The notes under the pieces: generated by a model
What the model was told of the DNA's origin: nothing
What the model saw: only the letters and a program-made list of their open reading frames with translations
The model's database searches: none
In this document: in pieces, positions 17,955 through 26,483 of the stretch
Position numbering within the stretch: the stretch's first letter is position 1
How the letters are laid out: every line of letters starts with the position of its first letter
Translations under genes and position numbers: made by a program
Origin: Afipia sp.
GTDB lineage: Bacteria > Pseudomonadota > Alphaproteobacteria > Rhizobiales > Xanthobacteraceae
NCBI GenBank assembly: GCA_030652315.1
Contig: JAUSAX010000139.1
Location: 1 to 53,921, forward strand
Length of the DNA: 53,921 nucleotides
Reading direction: 5' to 3'

Positions 17955-18357
17955 CTAAATCGGACACCGATAAAATCTCGCCTCCATATACTCCATGCCT
18001 GGAAACTCTCGGGTGATGGTGTCCTTGTCGAGCATTTTCAGACTGAACTGGATATTCGAAAACATAATATCAGCCGAGCTGCCAACAATGAGATTTAGAG
18101 TCTGACCATCGTCCTTCCTTGCCTTGATCGTGCAGTTGGTAAACTTGCCTCAACAATGAAGCCCCCGCCATGACGATCGGATCGTGCGGCGAACCAATCT
18201 GGTTCGCGCGCCCATTTCTGATGAAGACCTTGTCGCACTGATCAGCACTTGTGGCCCATGCCCCGGTCAGGTCGAGCGCGCTGACACTGTCTGCAAACGC
18301 GAGGACCAAACCAAGCATCGTCGCCAAGATTACGGCTGACCTGCGAACCCTATTCAT
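17955..18357 (-). pseudogene. Small secreted protein, frameshifted paralogue of 18451-18864
   Basis: From ATG 18357 the frame encodes a signal peptide (MNRVRRSAVILATMLGLVLA) and LDLTGAWATSADQCDKVFIR, paralleling ELTGAWASQADLCKLVFKKK in the upstream neighbour. After VMAG the frame breaks. GGFIVE, then KFTNCTIKARKDDGQTLNL and NIQFSLKMLDKDTITREFPG follow in other frames to a TAG at 17955-17957. Two single-base losses, near 18165 and 18145, explain the break. These match the paralogue's GSGFIISG, SAQCRIKSRKQQG and VPFSLKVVDDNTLSRVFPE. Confidence 0.8.
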
Positions 18358-18450
18358 TTGTTTTGTTTCCCTGAGCTGCAAAGTTTGCCGCCCGGGATTA
18401 TCGCGTCCCGGCCCGCGAACGCATCCAGCGAGACTGCGAGCAAGATTTGG

Positions 18451-18864
18451 CTAGAGCGTGCACCTTGAATATTTAACCGTCATTCCGTCTATTTCCGGGA
18501 ACACCCGGGAAAGGGTGTTGTCGTCGACAACTTTCAGACTGAAGGGGACGTTCGAAATCATAACACCAGTGGCGCAGGCTGCGAGCAATTCCAGACTGTC
18601 GCCCTGCTGCTTTCTCGATTTGATCCTGCACTGGGCACTCTTTCCCTTGATCTGGTCTCCAGAAATGATGAAGCCTGAACCATAGAGATCGGAGAGTGCG
18701 GCAAACTGCGTCTGATTGCCTTTTTTCTTGAACACTAGCTTGCAGAGATCGGCTTGGGACGCCCAGGCACCTGTCAGTTCAATTGCCTGCGCGCCGACCG
18801 GCTGCATAACGCCGAGACAGAGCAACATGAGAACAGTCGCTGAAAATCCATATGTGCGGGCCAT
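18451..18864 (-). CDS. Small periplasmic/secreted protein of unknown function
   Basis: A 137-residue protein with a Sec signal peptide (hydrophobic residues 8-25, cleavage near AQA-IE) and a mature part of about 110 residues with four cysteines (CK, CR, AC, RC), suited to disulfides. I do not recognise the family. A decayed paralogue lies directly downstream, with the same ELTGAWA...C start and ...FPE/FPG ending. The two genes arose by tandem duplication and only this copy is intact. Confidence 0.7.
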   Translation of the reverse strand: MARTYGFSATVLMLLCLGVMQPVGAQAIELTGAWASQADLCKLVFKKKGNQTQFAALSDLYGSGFIISGDQIKGKSAQCRIKSRKQQGDSLELLAACATGVMISNVPFSLKVVDDNTLSRVFPEIDGMTVKYSRCTL

Positions 18865-19209
18865 CTTTTTTCCTCTCTGCGAGGACGGTTCAGATTCAAT
18901 GCCTTGCCACCCAGCATGGATGAGGCGTCGATTGTCACGCCGCTGACCTCGAAGGAATAATTCATCCGCAAAAACGCAAGCTTGTTTGATATCGGAGTTG
19001 GCTGCCGCATCATCACCTTTTCTGCGGAAGCCGCTTTAAGGGAACGTGTAAACGCCGGGCAGCCTACGTCTGCTCGACGCTAGGTTAGATCACACACATT
19101 GACAAGATTTCGAATACGCGAAATGATGAATTCACGCGGTGCGGGGTTGAGTAAGTAATGCTTACGCATCTGCCGATCTAACGCTTACGATTTCAGACCG
19201 GTCAGCATT
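18865..19209. other. Intergenic stretch without a recognised gene
   Basis: A short reverse-strand frame (18774-19016) with MNYSFEVSGVTIDASSMLGG is present, but it overlaps the secreted-protein gene and matches nothing I recognise. The rest is AT-richer than its surroundings, with no hairpin or clear promoter that I could support. Confidence 0.4.
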
Positions 19210-19644
19210 TCATAATTCGTCTTTGGTCCCGGTTGCTGTCATTGTTTTCCGCAGGACCGCATAAATCACTGCGGTCGACCAACCAAACAACAGCACGCCG
19301 TTCATCGCCGTCATTGGCCCGAGCAATTGCCAGCGTGGTAACGGCGTCACGTCGCCGTAGCCAAGCGTCGTATAATTTACGAACGCAAAATAGATAAGGT
19401 TGGCGCCGGTAGGCGCAACACCGACAATCGCGTAAGCCAATGACCAAACGATCACTTCGCCAATATGCGCGGCCATCAAGACTGACACGGTCGCAGTCAT
19501 GACGGCGATCCGTCGAAGCGATTGATGGGACGTTGCACGCTCGCTCGCGACGCGCGCCACCCACAATACGGCTGCCATCACGATTGCATGGATCGCAATA
19601 TTGCAAACGCTGACGGCAGTACTCACAAGAAGTTGGCGCAGCAT
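19210..19644 (-). CDS. Two-pore-helix ion channel (potassium channel pore domain)
   Basis: A 144-residue membrane protein with hydrophobic segments at about 8-33, 45-75 and 104-127, and a re-entrant pore carrying the potassium selectivity filter TTLGYGDV (92-99). There is no cytoplasmic RCK or cyclic-nucleotide domain, so gating is not evident. It diverges from the SulP transporter with about 180 bp between starts. Confidence 0.9.
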   Translation of the reverse strand: MLRQLLVSTAVSVCNIAIHAIVMAAVLWVARVASERATSHQSLRRIAVMTATVSVLMAAHIGEVIVWSLAYAIVGVAPTGANLIYFAFVNYTTLGYGDVTPLPRWQLLGPMTAMNGVLLFGWSTAVIYAVLRKTMTATGTKDEL

Positions 19645-19826
19645 GCTGATCGCTCACGGTGATGTTCGGACGTGCTATCCTTGTCGCAGGCAGAGCGAGC
19701 TTAGGCAGGAGGAACAATCGCCGCGCCCTGCATGACGTTGACCCGGTAAGTCAGCCCTGCCATCATAGATCGCTTACGCGTGGGCGCCACCCTCCTGCAA
19801 AGGACGATCTGATTGGCGAGGACGCA

Positions 19827-21527
19827 ATGGCCGACAAACCGTTCTTGGGATTGGTTGTGCCTTTCGTTCCGGCCGTCGGCTGGATTCGTGCCTACAGGGC
19901 AAAGGAATTCCCCAAGGACCTTGTCGCCGGCTTGTCGCTTGCGGCGTTTGTAATTCCGGAATCGCTGGCCTATGCGTCACTTGCGCAGTTGCCGCCTGTC
20001 ACCGGCCTTTACTGCTATCTCGTTGCCGGGATCGCCTATGCATTATTCGGGACTAGCCGCCAGCTTGCGGTAGGCCCTACGTCCGCGTTGGCGATAACCG
20101 TCGCAACGAGTGTCGTCGTGATGGCCGACGGCGATCTGTCCCGTGCCCTTGCGCTTGCGTCGGCCTTGGCGCTGATCGTCGGAGTGGTCTGCATCGCCGG
20201 CCGATTCATTGGCCTCGCCAACGTAGCGTACTTCATCTCGGATGCGATCCTGATTGGCTTCAAAACGGGAGCCGCCCTCTACATCGCATCGACGCAACTC
20301 CCCAAACTGTTCGGTATCGAGGGCATCACCGGCAACGTGTTCGAGCGCTTCGGCCATGTCGTGATGTCGCTCCACGAGACCCACACTTCTTCGCTTGTTA
20401 TCGGTCTCGCAGCAATCGCTCTATTCGTGACGTTCGGACGGTTTTTTCCAGGTCGCCCGACGACGTTGTTTGTTGTCGTCGTGGCCATTGCAGTGATGAG
20501 CGTGTTCGGGTTGGCCGAGACCGGCATCAAGATCGTCGGCGATATCCCCACCGGCCTTCCGGCAATCAGCGTGCCGACTGTCCATCTATCCGATATTTCG
20601 GCGCTGGTACCGATAGCACTTGCCTGCGTCCTGCTTGCCTACGGGGAGACGATTTCGGTCGCCCGCAGTTTTGCGCAAAAGCACGGCTACGAGATTAGCC
20701 CCGAGCAAGAACTCACAGCTCTCGGCACCGCAAACATTGCGACGGGATTGGCTCACGGGTTTCCTGTCGCAGGCGGGATGTCGCAGACCGCCGTCAACGA
20801 TATGGGAGGAGCGTCCTCTCCATTTTCCCTGCTGGTGACTTCGGGCGCCATCGCTCTAACGCTGGTGTTTTTTGCGAAATTCTTCCACAACCTGCCCGAG
20901 CCGGTTCTGGCGGCCGTCGTGCTGATGGCGGCATCGCACATGGTGCGATTGGATGACCTCCGCCAGTTGCGTTTTTCATCCCGCGGCGAGTTTCGCATTT
21001 CGCTGGTCGCAATGTTCGGCGTACTGTTTTTTGGGTTGCTCAACGGCCTGCTGCTGGCCGCGGCCGGATCGCTGATCATGGTCATTGCGTACGCATCGCG
21101 CCCACCCGTAGTGGTCCTCGGGCGCGATCCGGTTGCGGGGCATTTCGTGAACCGAACCAGGTACCCTGAAGCCACCGAAACACCGGGCGCGCTCGTTATA
21201 CGCAGCGCGGGCGCGTGGTTCTACTTCAATGCGGACCATATCCGCCGCCAAATCTTCGACCTGCTGGATCAGGCGCCGTCGGGGATCAAGACGGTCGTCA
21301 TTGATTTCTCACTCGTGCCGGCCGTCGATGTTACCGCAGGGGGAGTGTTGCGCGGGCTGGCGCGGTCCCTCAAGGCGCGCGGCATCGCGATCGTGCTTGC
21401 GGGACTGCGCGACGACGTTCGGGAAAATCTCACCGCTGTTGGGACCGAGCAGGATCTTGGTCCCATTCCCACTCACCGCACGATTGAGGATTGCCTGCGC
21501 CATGGCTGGGTCGCCGGAACTGATTAA
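19827..21527 (+). CDS. SulP-family anion transporter with STAS domain
   Basis: 566 residues from the ATG at 19827 (GCGAGG upstream); a longer frame from 19659 would add a non-membrane leader. Residues about 25-410 form the multi-span transporter core (DLVAGLSLAAFVIPESLAYA, LPPVTGLYCYL, GTSRQLAVGPTSALA, then GFPVAGGMSQTAVNDMGGAS). A STAS domain occupies about 450-560 (GALVIRSAGAWFYFNADHIR, VVIDFSLVPAVDVTAGGVLR). The family moves sulfate, bicarbonate or other anions, usually as symport. It is followed by an unknown gene and ppk2. Confidence 0.94.
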   Translation: MADKPFLGLVVPFVPAVGWIRAYRAKEFPKDLVAGLSLAAFVIPESLAYASLAQLPPVTGLYCYLVAGIAYALFGTSRQLAVGPTSALAITVATSVVVMADGDLSRALALASALALIVGVVCIAGRFIGLANVAYFISDAILIGFKTGAALYIASTQLPKLFGIEGITGNVFERFGHVVMSLHETHTSSLVIGLAAIALFVTFGRFFPGRPTTLFVVVVAIAVMSVFGLAETGIKIVGDIPTGLPAISVPTVHLSDISALVPIALACVLLAYGETISVARSFAQKHGYEISPEQELTALGTANIATGLAHGFPVAGGMSQTAVNDMGGASSPFSLLVTSGAIALTLVFFAKFFHNLPEPVLAAVVLMAASHMVRLDDLRQLRFSSRGEFRISLVAMFGVLFFGLLNGLLLAAAGSLIMVIAYASRPPVVVLGRDPVAGHFVNRTRYPEATETPGALVIRSAGAWFYFNADHIRRQIFDLLDQAPSGIKTVVIDFSLVPAVDVTAGGVLRGLARSLKARGIAIVLAGLRDDVRENLTAVGTEQDLGPIPTHRTIEDCLRHGWVAGTD

Positions 21528-21595
21528 GAGCCTGGGATAGCGAATGTACCGCATGCAGGACACCCGTCCTGCTCCTCGAACAAAAGGAGTCAGAC

Positions 21596-22102
21596 ATGTC
21601 GCAGTCAAATATCCAACAACGCAGCTCGGATTCCGCACAAGACCTTGGAGACGAGACGTTCATGTCGGCCACTGAGTTGCGCAACTACATGGTGGAAACC
21701 GTGATGGCCAAGGCGTCGAAAGACGTGGGCTCCTCAGCCGAGAAGGCCCGTGAGGATCTCATCCGGTCGTTGATGCAACCAGTCGCGGTCACGCCCGAAA
21801 AGATCGCTGAGGTAAAGAGACGGGTGCTCGGCCAACTCAGAACCGCTGCGGCAAAAGGCGACAAAGAAGCGCTGGTCATGCGCTTTCCGAATTCGTTGTG
21901 CACGGACAAAGGGCGCGCGCTCAACAATCAAGAAAAAGATTGGCCGGGTACCTTGGTCGGGAGGCCTCTTCAGGCCTTCGAGTTCTGGCGCGATCACCTG
22001 CAGCCCCAAGGCTACGGCCTGAAGGCAATGATCCTGGACTGGCCGGAGGGCTTCCCGGGAGATGTCGGGCTTTTCCTGACTTGGGGCGACGTGAAGCGCT
22101 GA
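21596..22102 (+). CDS. Conserved-looking protein of unknown function, upstream of ppk2
   Basis: A 168-residue soluble protein after a clean AAAGGAGTC ribosome site. The N-terminal half is helical and charged (SATELRNYMVETVMAKASKD, AEVKRRVLGQLRTAAAKGDK). The C-terminal half has aromatic-rich segments (LVGRPLQAFEFWRDHLQPQG, ILDWPEGFPGDVGLFLTWGD). I do not recognise the family. It lies 23 bp upstream of ppk2 and 68 bp after sulP, so it is probably part of the same operon. Confidence 0.7.
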   Translation: MSQSNIQQRSSDSAQDLGDETFMSATELRNYMVETVMAKASKDVGSSAEKAREDLIRSLMQPVAVTPEKIAEVKRRVLGQLRTAAAKGDKEALVMRFPNSLCTDKGRALNNQEKDWPGTLVGRPLQAFEFWRDHLQPQGYGLKAMILDWPEGFPGDVGLFLTWGDVKR

Positions 22103-22125
22103 CAGCTAACGGGGGAGGCTTAAAC

Positions 22126-22938
22126 ATGAACCAGGTAGTTAAAAAGAAACGCAACACCGACGTCCCCGCGCTCAAACGCAAGGAATACGAACAGAAGTTG
22201 CGCAAGTTGCACGTTGAGCTCGTCAAGCTTCAGGAATGGGTGAAGCGCGAGGGCAAGAAGATATGCGTGGTCTTCGAGGGGCGAGACGGCGCCGGCAAAG
22301 GCGGCGTCATCAAGGCCATGACCGAAAGAGTCAGCCCGCGCGTTTTCCGCGTCGTTGCCCTCGCCGCCCCGACGGAACGCGAGAAGTCGCAAATATATGT
22401 TCAGCGATACATGCAGCATTTTCCTGCCGGGGGAGAGATCGTGATCTTCGACCGCAGTTGGTACAATCGCGCCGGGGTCGAACGGGTCATGGGCTTTTGC
22501 ACGGAGGATCAGGTTAAGCGTTTTCTGAGCAATGTTCCTCCGATCGAAAAGACCATGGTCGAGTCGGGAATTGTTCTTCTAAAGTATTGGCTCGAAGTGA
22601 GTCCAGAGGAGCAAACCAACCGGCTCACCGCGCGGATCGACGACGGGCGAAAGATCTGGAAGCTGTCCCAGATGGATTTGGATTCCTATACGCGATGGGA
22701 CGACTACACGCGTGCTCGTGACGACATGTTCCGAGCGACTAACTCCGCGTGGGCGCCATGGTTTGTCGCTCGATCCGACAACAAGAGGCAGGCGCGTCTC
22801 AATATCATTGAGCACCTGCTCTCGAGTATTCCCTACAAGAAAGTGTCCCGAGGGACTGTCAAGTTGCCGAAACGCAAGATTGCTCGCAGCAAGCCCCTTA
22901 GCGCTTCGCTAAAAATCGTTCCGGAGGCAGAATGCTGA
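22126..22938 (+). CDS. ppk2: Polyphosphate kinase 2 (class I PPK2)
   Basis: 270 residues from the ATG at 22126, chosen because GGGGGAGG stands 9 nt upstream and the protein then has normal family length. Walker A is EGRDGAGKGG (51-60), the lid/Walker B region is IVIFDRSWYNRAGVERVMGF (105-124), then WLEVSPEEQ, RIDDGRKIWKLSQMD and WDDYTRARDDMF. PPK2 interconverts polyphosphate and nucleoside di/triphosphates. A basic C-terminal tail (about 240-265) is an extension. It is third in a sulP-unknown-ppk2 run. Confidence 0.95.
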   Translation: MNQVVKKKRNTDVPALKRKEYEQKLRKLHVELVKLQEWVKREGKKICVVFEGRDGAGKGGVIKAMTERVSPRVFRVVALAAPTEREKSQIYVQRYMQHFPAGGEIVIFDRSWYNRAGVERVMGFCTEDQVKRFLSNVPPIEKTMVESGIVLLKYWLEVSPEEQTNRLTARIDDGRKIWKLSQMDLDSYTRWDDYTRARDDMFRATNSAWAPWFVARSDNKRQARLNIIEHLLSSIPYKKVSRGTVKLPKRKIARSKPLSASLKIVPEAEC

Positions 22939-23099
22939 AAGCGCGTCCCGCACGACCAAAGAGTTTGCGCTGCGGAGAGTTACGATAGAGAATCCGAGCG
23001 GACGCCTTCACCAAAGTATATTGCCGGCGTGCAACGCGGCCAGCGCCTTAGTTGAAGCCCTGAGATATCGAGCGGCTAGTGACCGACCGCTATCCACTC

Positions 23100-23300
23100 C
23101 GGTCCTTACGGCAGGCCAGACACCATGACCGCTTTGGGTCAATCGCGTCGTTCCGGCTGTGCGCCGGTGACTTCCGGTCTACCCCGATAAGCAGACAATT
23201 TCAGAGCCGGTCGGCACTTCGCATTTTTGCCAGAAGCGGACCTTCGCTCTACCGCTCCATAGCGGCGCCAGATATTCCGCCTAAGCCGCCGTTCATGCGC
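23100..23300 (+). repeat. Degenerate interspersed repeat, copy B
   Basis: This noncoding stretch in the 22939-23417 gap shares ordered short blocks with 17610-17860 in the same orientation. Nothing else is seen in the gap. A GGTTCGAATC near 23331 looks like a tRNA T-loop but has no matching stems. Confidence 0.4.
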
Positions 23301-23417
23301 AATCCATCGCCGCTTAGATGGGTCTCGGAATAGGTTCGAATCGCGGACAGGCAACCATCTTTACTTGCTTTTCCGAGCTGTCGCTTAGGGGGGCACCCCC
23401 GTCAACGTGGGTATCAA

Positions 23418-23816
23418 TCACTGCTTGAGTTGAGATCTCGATAATCCCTCGATGATGGGGCAATCGGGTCGATTATCGCCACGGCAGCTGCGGACAAGGC
23501 GGCGTAAGGTGTCTCGAAGCTCGTTGAGCTCGATCAGCTTCTTGTCGATCTCCTTGAGCTTTGTATTTGCCAGGGCTTTAACATCCGCGCTCTGGCGTTC
23601 CTTGTCGTTGTAAAGCGAGAGCAGTTGTCGGCATTCCTCAACCGAAAAGCCCAAGCTGCGCGAGCGCTGAATGAAGCGCATGCGATGGACGTCGGGCATT
23701 GAATAGTCGCGATAGCCGTTGCTGGCTCGATCGGCCGTCAGCAGGCCGATATCCTCGTAATATCGAATGGTCTTGGCCGGCAGTCCCGATTTTTCTGATG
23801 CAGCGCCAATGTTCAT
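23418..23816 (-). CDS. cueR: CueR/HmrR-type copper-responsive MerR regulator
   Basis: A 132-residue MerR protein: N-terminal helix-turn-helix and wing (MNIGAASEKSGLPAKTIRYY, ASNGYRDYSMPDVHRMRFIQ), a long dimerisation helix (about 75-108), and the metal loop with Cys111 and Cys119 separated by seven residues (SCRGDNRPDCPI), the spacing of copper(I) sensors. Ser76 replaces the cysteine found there in divalent-metal MerR proteins. It is the last reverse-strand gene of the copper cluster and has its own MerR-type promoter at 23845-23875. It probably also controls the two promoters near 29.4-29.6 kb. Confidence 0.94.
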   Translation of the reverse strand: MNIGAASEKSGLPAKTIRYYEDIGLLTADRASNGYRDYSMPDVHRMRFIQRSRSLGFSVEECRQLLSLYNDKERQSADVKALANTKLKEIDKKLIELNELRDTLRRLVRSCRGDNRPDCPIIEGLSRSQLKQ

Positions 23817-23844
23817 CTGGCTCTCCCTAGAGTGGGTTGGACAT

Positions 23845-23875
23845 CATATAGTGCTTCCAGTTACTGGAAGCTCAA
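23845..23875 (-). promoter_or_regulatory. CueR-type promoter of cueR (19-bp spacer with dyad)
   Basis: On the reverse strand, TTGAGC (-35, 23870-23875) and TATATG (-10, 23845-23850) are separated by exactly 19 bp. The perfect dyad GCTTCCAG-N3-CTGGAAGC (23853-23871) occupies the spacer. This overlong spacer with a central dyad is the hallmark of MerR-activated promoters and implies autoregulation. Confidence 0.85.
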
Positions 23876-23926
23876 GCGTCTTTGGTCGCCGGGGGATAGC
23901 AAAAATGGTTCCCCGGGGGCGCTCGC

Positions 23927-25447
23927 TCAGACTTCGTAGGCCATCGACGTCATCATGCCGCCGGCCATGTGATAGAGATGGTGGCAATGCAGCGCCCATT
24001 TGCCGGGATTGTCGGTATCGAAGGCGATCGTAACCGATCCCATATGAGCGGGGACCAATACGGTATCCCGCACGGCACCCGCGAACCGCCTTCCGTTCAC
24101 CGCGACCACCTGGAAATGGTGGCCGTGAAGGTGCATCGGATGCGACATCGACGTGTGGTTCATGAAAGTGAGCTCGACACGATCGCCGCTCCTCACGGCC
24201 AAGGGCTTGTCCTTGCCGTGAACCGCACCGTCGAGCGTCCAGACATAGTTCGCCGCCTCGCCCAGCATCATGGTGTGCCTGCGCGTTGCCGCCCTTTCCA
24301 CGAGCGGCTTCGCCGCCCGCAATTTCTGCTCCAGTTCGGCGCCGACAGCCGGAAAGTCTGCGTCAGCGGTCTCGGCGAGTTTGCCGACCGAAGAACCTTT
24401 GGCGGCGAGCACCACACCGGTGCGCATGCGCCCGCCTTCCTGCACAGCAAAGACCGGCCAGGCCGAAGCTTCCTTGGGCAGATCGAGAATAATGTCGAGA
24501 CGCTGGGCGACCGCGAACTCAAAGCGCGAGCTGACGATCGGCTCCACCGACATGCCGTCGACCGCGATCAGTTTACCCGACAGTTTGCCAAGGTCGATCC
24601 ACATATTGGTGCTGGCGGCGCCATTGATCAGGCGAAGACGCACGCGCCCACCCGGCTCGACGGTGAAAACCTCGGGGTCATCGAGCGTTCGATCGTTGGC
24701 GAGAAGCGCATCGTATTGCACGTCCTGGAGATGGGACATGCCACCCGTCTGCATGTCACCATGATCCATTGAACCCTGGCTTTTCGTACCATGCCCCATC
24801 GCTCCATGATCCATCGCAGCGCGAGTCGTCATGCCCGACATGTTGTGCCCTTCATGTCCGGACGCCGCCGGTAGCTTCTGCATTGCCGCCATGTCGTGAC
24901 CACCGGCCTTCAGCTCGGCGAGGATCTCGGCGGGGTCGCGGAAGGTGAAGTCGTGGAACAGCACCACGACCTCCTGAACGTCCTCGCTGACCCCGACTGG
25001 GTCCCGCACGATCAGGGGCGCCGCGAACATGAGCTGCTCCTGCAGCCCGAAATGCGAATGCATCCAGAAGGTGCCGGGGCGGACAACCGGAAAGTCGTAC
25101 TCATAGCTGCCGCCACTCGGGATCGGCATCTGCGAGATGCCGGCGACACCATCCTGTTGCCAGGGTGGGGTGAGCCCATGCCAGTGAATGGCCGTTGGCT
25201 CACCGGCGCGATTTTCGAGCCGCACGCGGAAGTTTTCGCCGGCAGTCATCACCAGGCCGTGGTCGCCCCCGGGCTGGCTCAAGCCAAAGACATTGGCTGC
25301 CTTGCCCTTAACGTCGATGACACGCTTGACTGCTGTGATGATCTTTGGCGCGGCGCTTTGAGCGTTAACGGGAGAAGCGAAGATGGATGGTGCGGTCGTC
25401 ATCAGGGCGCCTGTTGCTGAAAGTTTCAAGAAGTCTCTACGAAGCAT
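23927..25447 (-). CDS. Tat-exported multicopper oxidase with Met/His-rich insert
   Basis: 506 residues from ATG 25447 (GGAG upstream); a longer frame from 25552 would overlap the upstream gene. The Tat signal is RRDFLKLS (3-10). Copper motifs: HWHG (88-91), HSH (130-132), HPMHLHGH and HCHHLYHMAGGM at the C-terminus, giving one type 1 and a trinuclear centre. Residues about 184-239 are a Met/His-rich insertion (HNMSGM, MDHGAMGHG, SMDHGDMQTGGMSH) as in CopA/PcoA/CueO copper-tolerance oxidases, where it binds or gates Cu(I). Periplasmic Cu(I) oxidation is the expected role. It is 22 bp downstream of the reductase gene. Confidence 0.95.
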   Translation of the reverse strand: MLRRDFLKLSATGALMTTAPSIFASPVNAQSAAPKIITAVKRVIDVKGKAANVFGLSQPGGDHGLVMTAGENFRVRLENRAGEPTAIHWHGLTPPWQQDGVAGISQMPIPSGGSYEYDFPVVRPGTFWMHSHFGLQEQLMFAAPLIVRDPVGVSEDVQEVVVLFHDFTFRDPAEILAELKAGGHDMAAMQKLPAASGHEGHNMSGMTTRAAMDHGAMGHGTKSQGSMDHGDMQTGGMSHLQDVQYDALLANDRTLDDPEVFTVEPGGRVRLRLINGAASTNMWIDLGKLSGKLIAVDGMSVEPIVSSRFEFAVAQRLDIILDLPKEASAWPVFAVQEGGRMRTGVVLAAKGSSVGKLAETADADFPAVGAELEQKLRAAKPLVERAATRRHTMMLGEAANYVWTLDGAVHGKDKPLAVRSGDRVELTFMNHTSMSHPMHLHGHHFQVVAVNGRRFAGAVRDTVLVPAHMGSVTIAFDTDNPGKWALHCHHLYHMAGGMMTSMAYEV

Positions 25448-25469
25448 CGTTGGGTCTCCATTTCGGTGA

Positions 25470-26483
25470 CTACGCCACGGCCTCGACGTCTTCTTCCGGT
25501 GTGAAGAAGACATCGGCGTGGATGTCGGATGAGGCAACGCCGCGGGCTGCAAGCACGGAGCCTACGGCATCGACCATGGCGGGCGGACCGGCGACATAGG
25601 CCTTGGCGCCGGCGAGTTGCTGATGATCTTCAGCCAGCGCGTTGGAAACAAAGCCGGTGCGCCAGCCTGTTGCGACAGCCTGTGAAAGGACCGGCACGAA
25701 GTCGAGGTTCGAAAAACGCTGTTCGAGCGCGCGAAAATAATCGACGAGATAGAGATCGTCTTCCGTGCGCACCCCAAAATAGAGGTGGATCGGCTGACTC
25801 ATGCCAGCACCGAGCGCGGTCTCGACAATCGATTTGATCGGCGCCAACCCGCTTCCGCCCGCGACAGCGACGATGGGGCCACCATGGGCATCGCGCAGAT
25901 AGGCTGAGCCAACCGGGCCTTCGATCTCGACCCTATCGTCTGCTTTCAACGAAGCATGAATCAGACTGCTGGTGCGGCCTCCCGCCACAAGCCTGACATG
26001 CAGCTCGACAAGCTCGTCGTCGGGCCGGCTCGCCATCGAGTAATGGCGGGCGGGTGCTCCCGGCATGGTGAACGAGAGATACTGCCCTGCTGCGAAGCGG
26101 AAGGCGGGACGATCGTCAAGCTTCAGCTGAACGGCAAGGATGTCTTGGGTTTTGCTCTCGAGCGCGACGATTGTCGCCCCCTGAGTAACGGCCGGCTTGG
26201 CCACATAGTCCACGTCTAGCCACTTGACCGTGACATCCTCCAGCGGCAGAGCCCGACAAGCAAGGATGAGCCCAAGAGCGCGCTCTTCTTCACTGAGAGC
26301 AAACGGAGAATGCTTGCCAAGCTCGACCCGGCCGTCGATGAGAGACGACTTGCACGAGCCGCAACGGCCGGAGCGACAACCATGAGGATAGGCAATGCCC
26401 GCGTCGAGCACGGCCTGCAGGATCGTCTGACCGTCCATCACCGCAATGCGCCGGCCAGCTTGGGGAAGTGTTGCAAAGGTCAT
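25470..26483 (-). CDS. 2Fe-2S ferredoxin / FAD-NAD(P)H oxidoreductase fusion
   Basis: A 337-residue electron-transfer protein. The plant-type ferredoxin domain comes first (about 1-90, cysteines 36, 41, 44 and 76 in HGCRSGRCGSCKSS and LACRALP). The FAD-binding barrel follows (ARHYSMAS, the R-x-Y-S motif) and then the NAD(P) domain (VAVAGGSGLAPIKSI, LYFGVRTEDDLYL, YVAGPPAMVDAV). The architecture is that of phenol/CDP-deoxyglucose-type reductases that feed oxygenases, but none is nearby. Its start overlaps the glutaredoxin-like stop by four bases (ATGA) within the copper operon, so a role in copper stress redox chemistry is an inference. Confidence 0.92.
   Translation of the reverse strand: MTFATLPQAGRRIAVMDGQTILQAVLDAGIAYPHGCRSGRCGSCKSSLIDGRVELGKHSPFALSEEERALGLILACRALPLEDVTVKWLDVDYVAKPAVTQGATIVALESKTQDILAVQLKLDDRPAFRFAAGQYLSFTMPGAPARHYSMASRPDDELVELHVRLVAGGRTSSLIHASLKADDRVEIEGPVGSAYLRDAHGGPIVAVAGGSGLAPIKSIVETALGAGMSQPIHLYFGVRTEDDLYLVDYFRALEQRFSNLDFVPVLSQAVATGWRTGFVSNALAEDHQQLAGAKAYVAGPPAMVDAVGSVLAARGVASSDIHADVFFTPEEDVEAVA

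Noticed and set aside
18774..19016. Reverse frame starting upstream of the secreted-protein gene
   Set aside because: It overlaps that gene's signal-peptide region in another frame and shows no family pattern; kept only as a comment.
23325..23345. tRNA-like T-loop GGTTCGAATC
   Set aside because: No complementary T-stem, acceptor or anticodon arm could be built around it.
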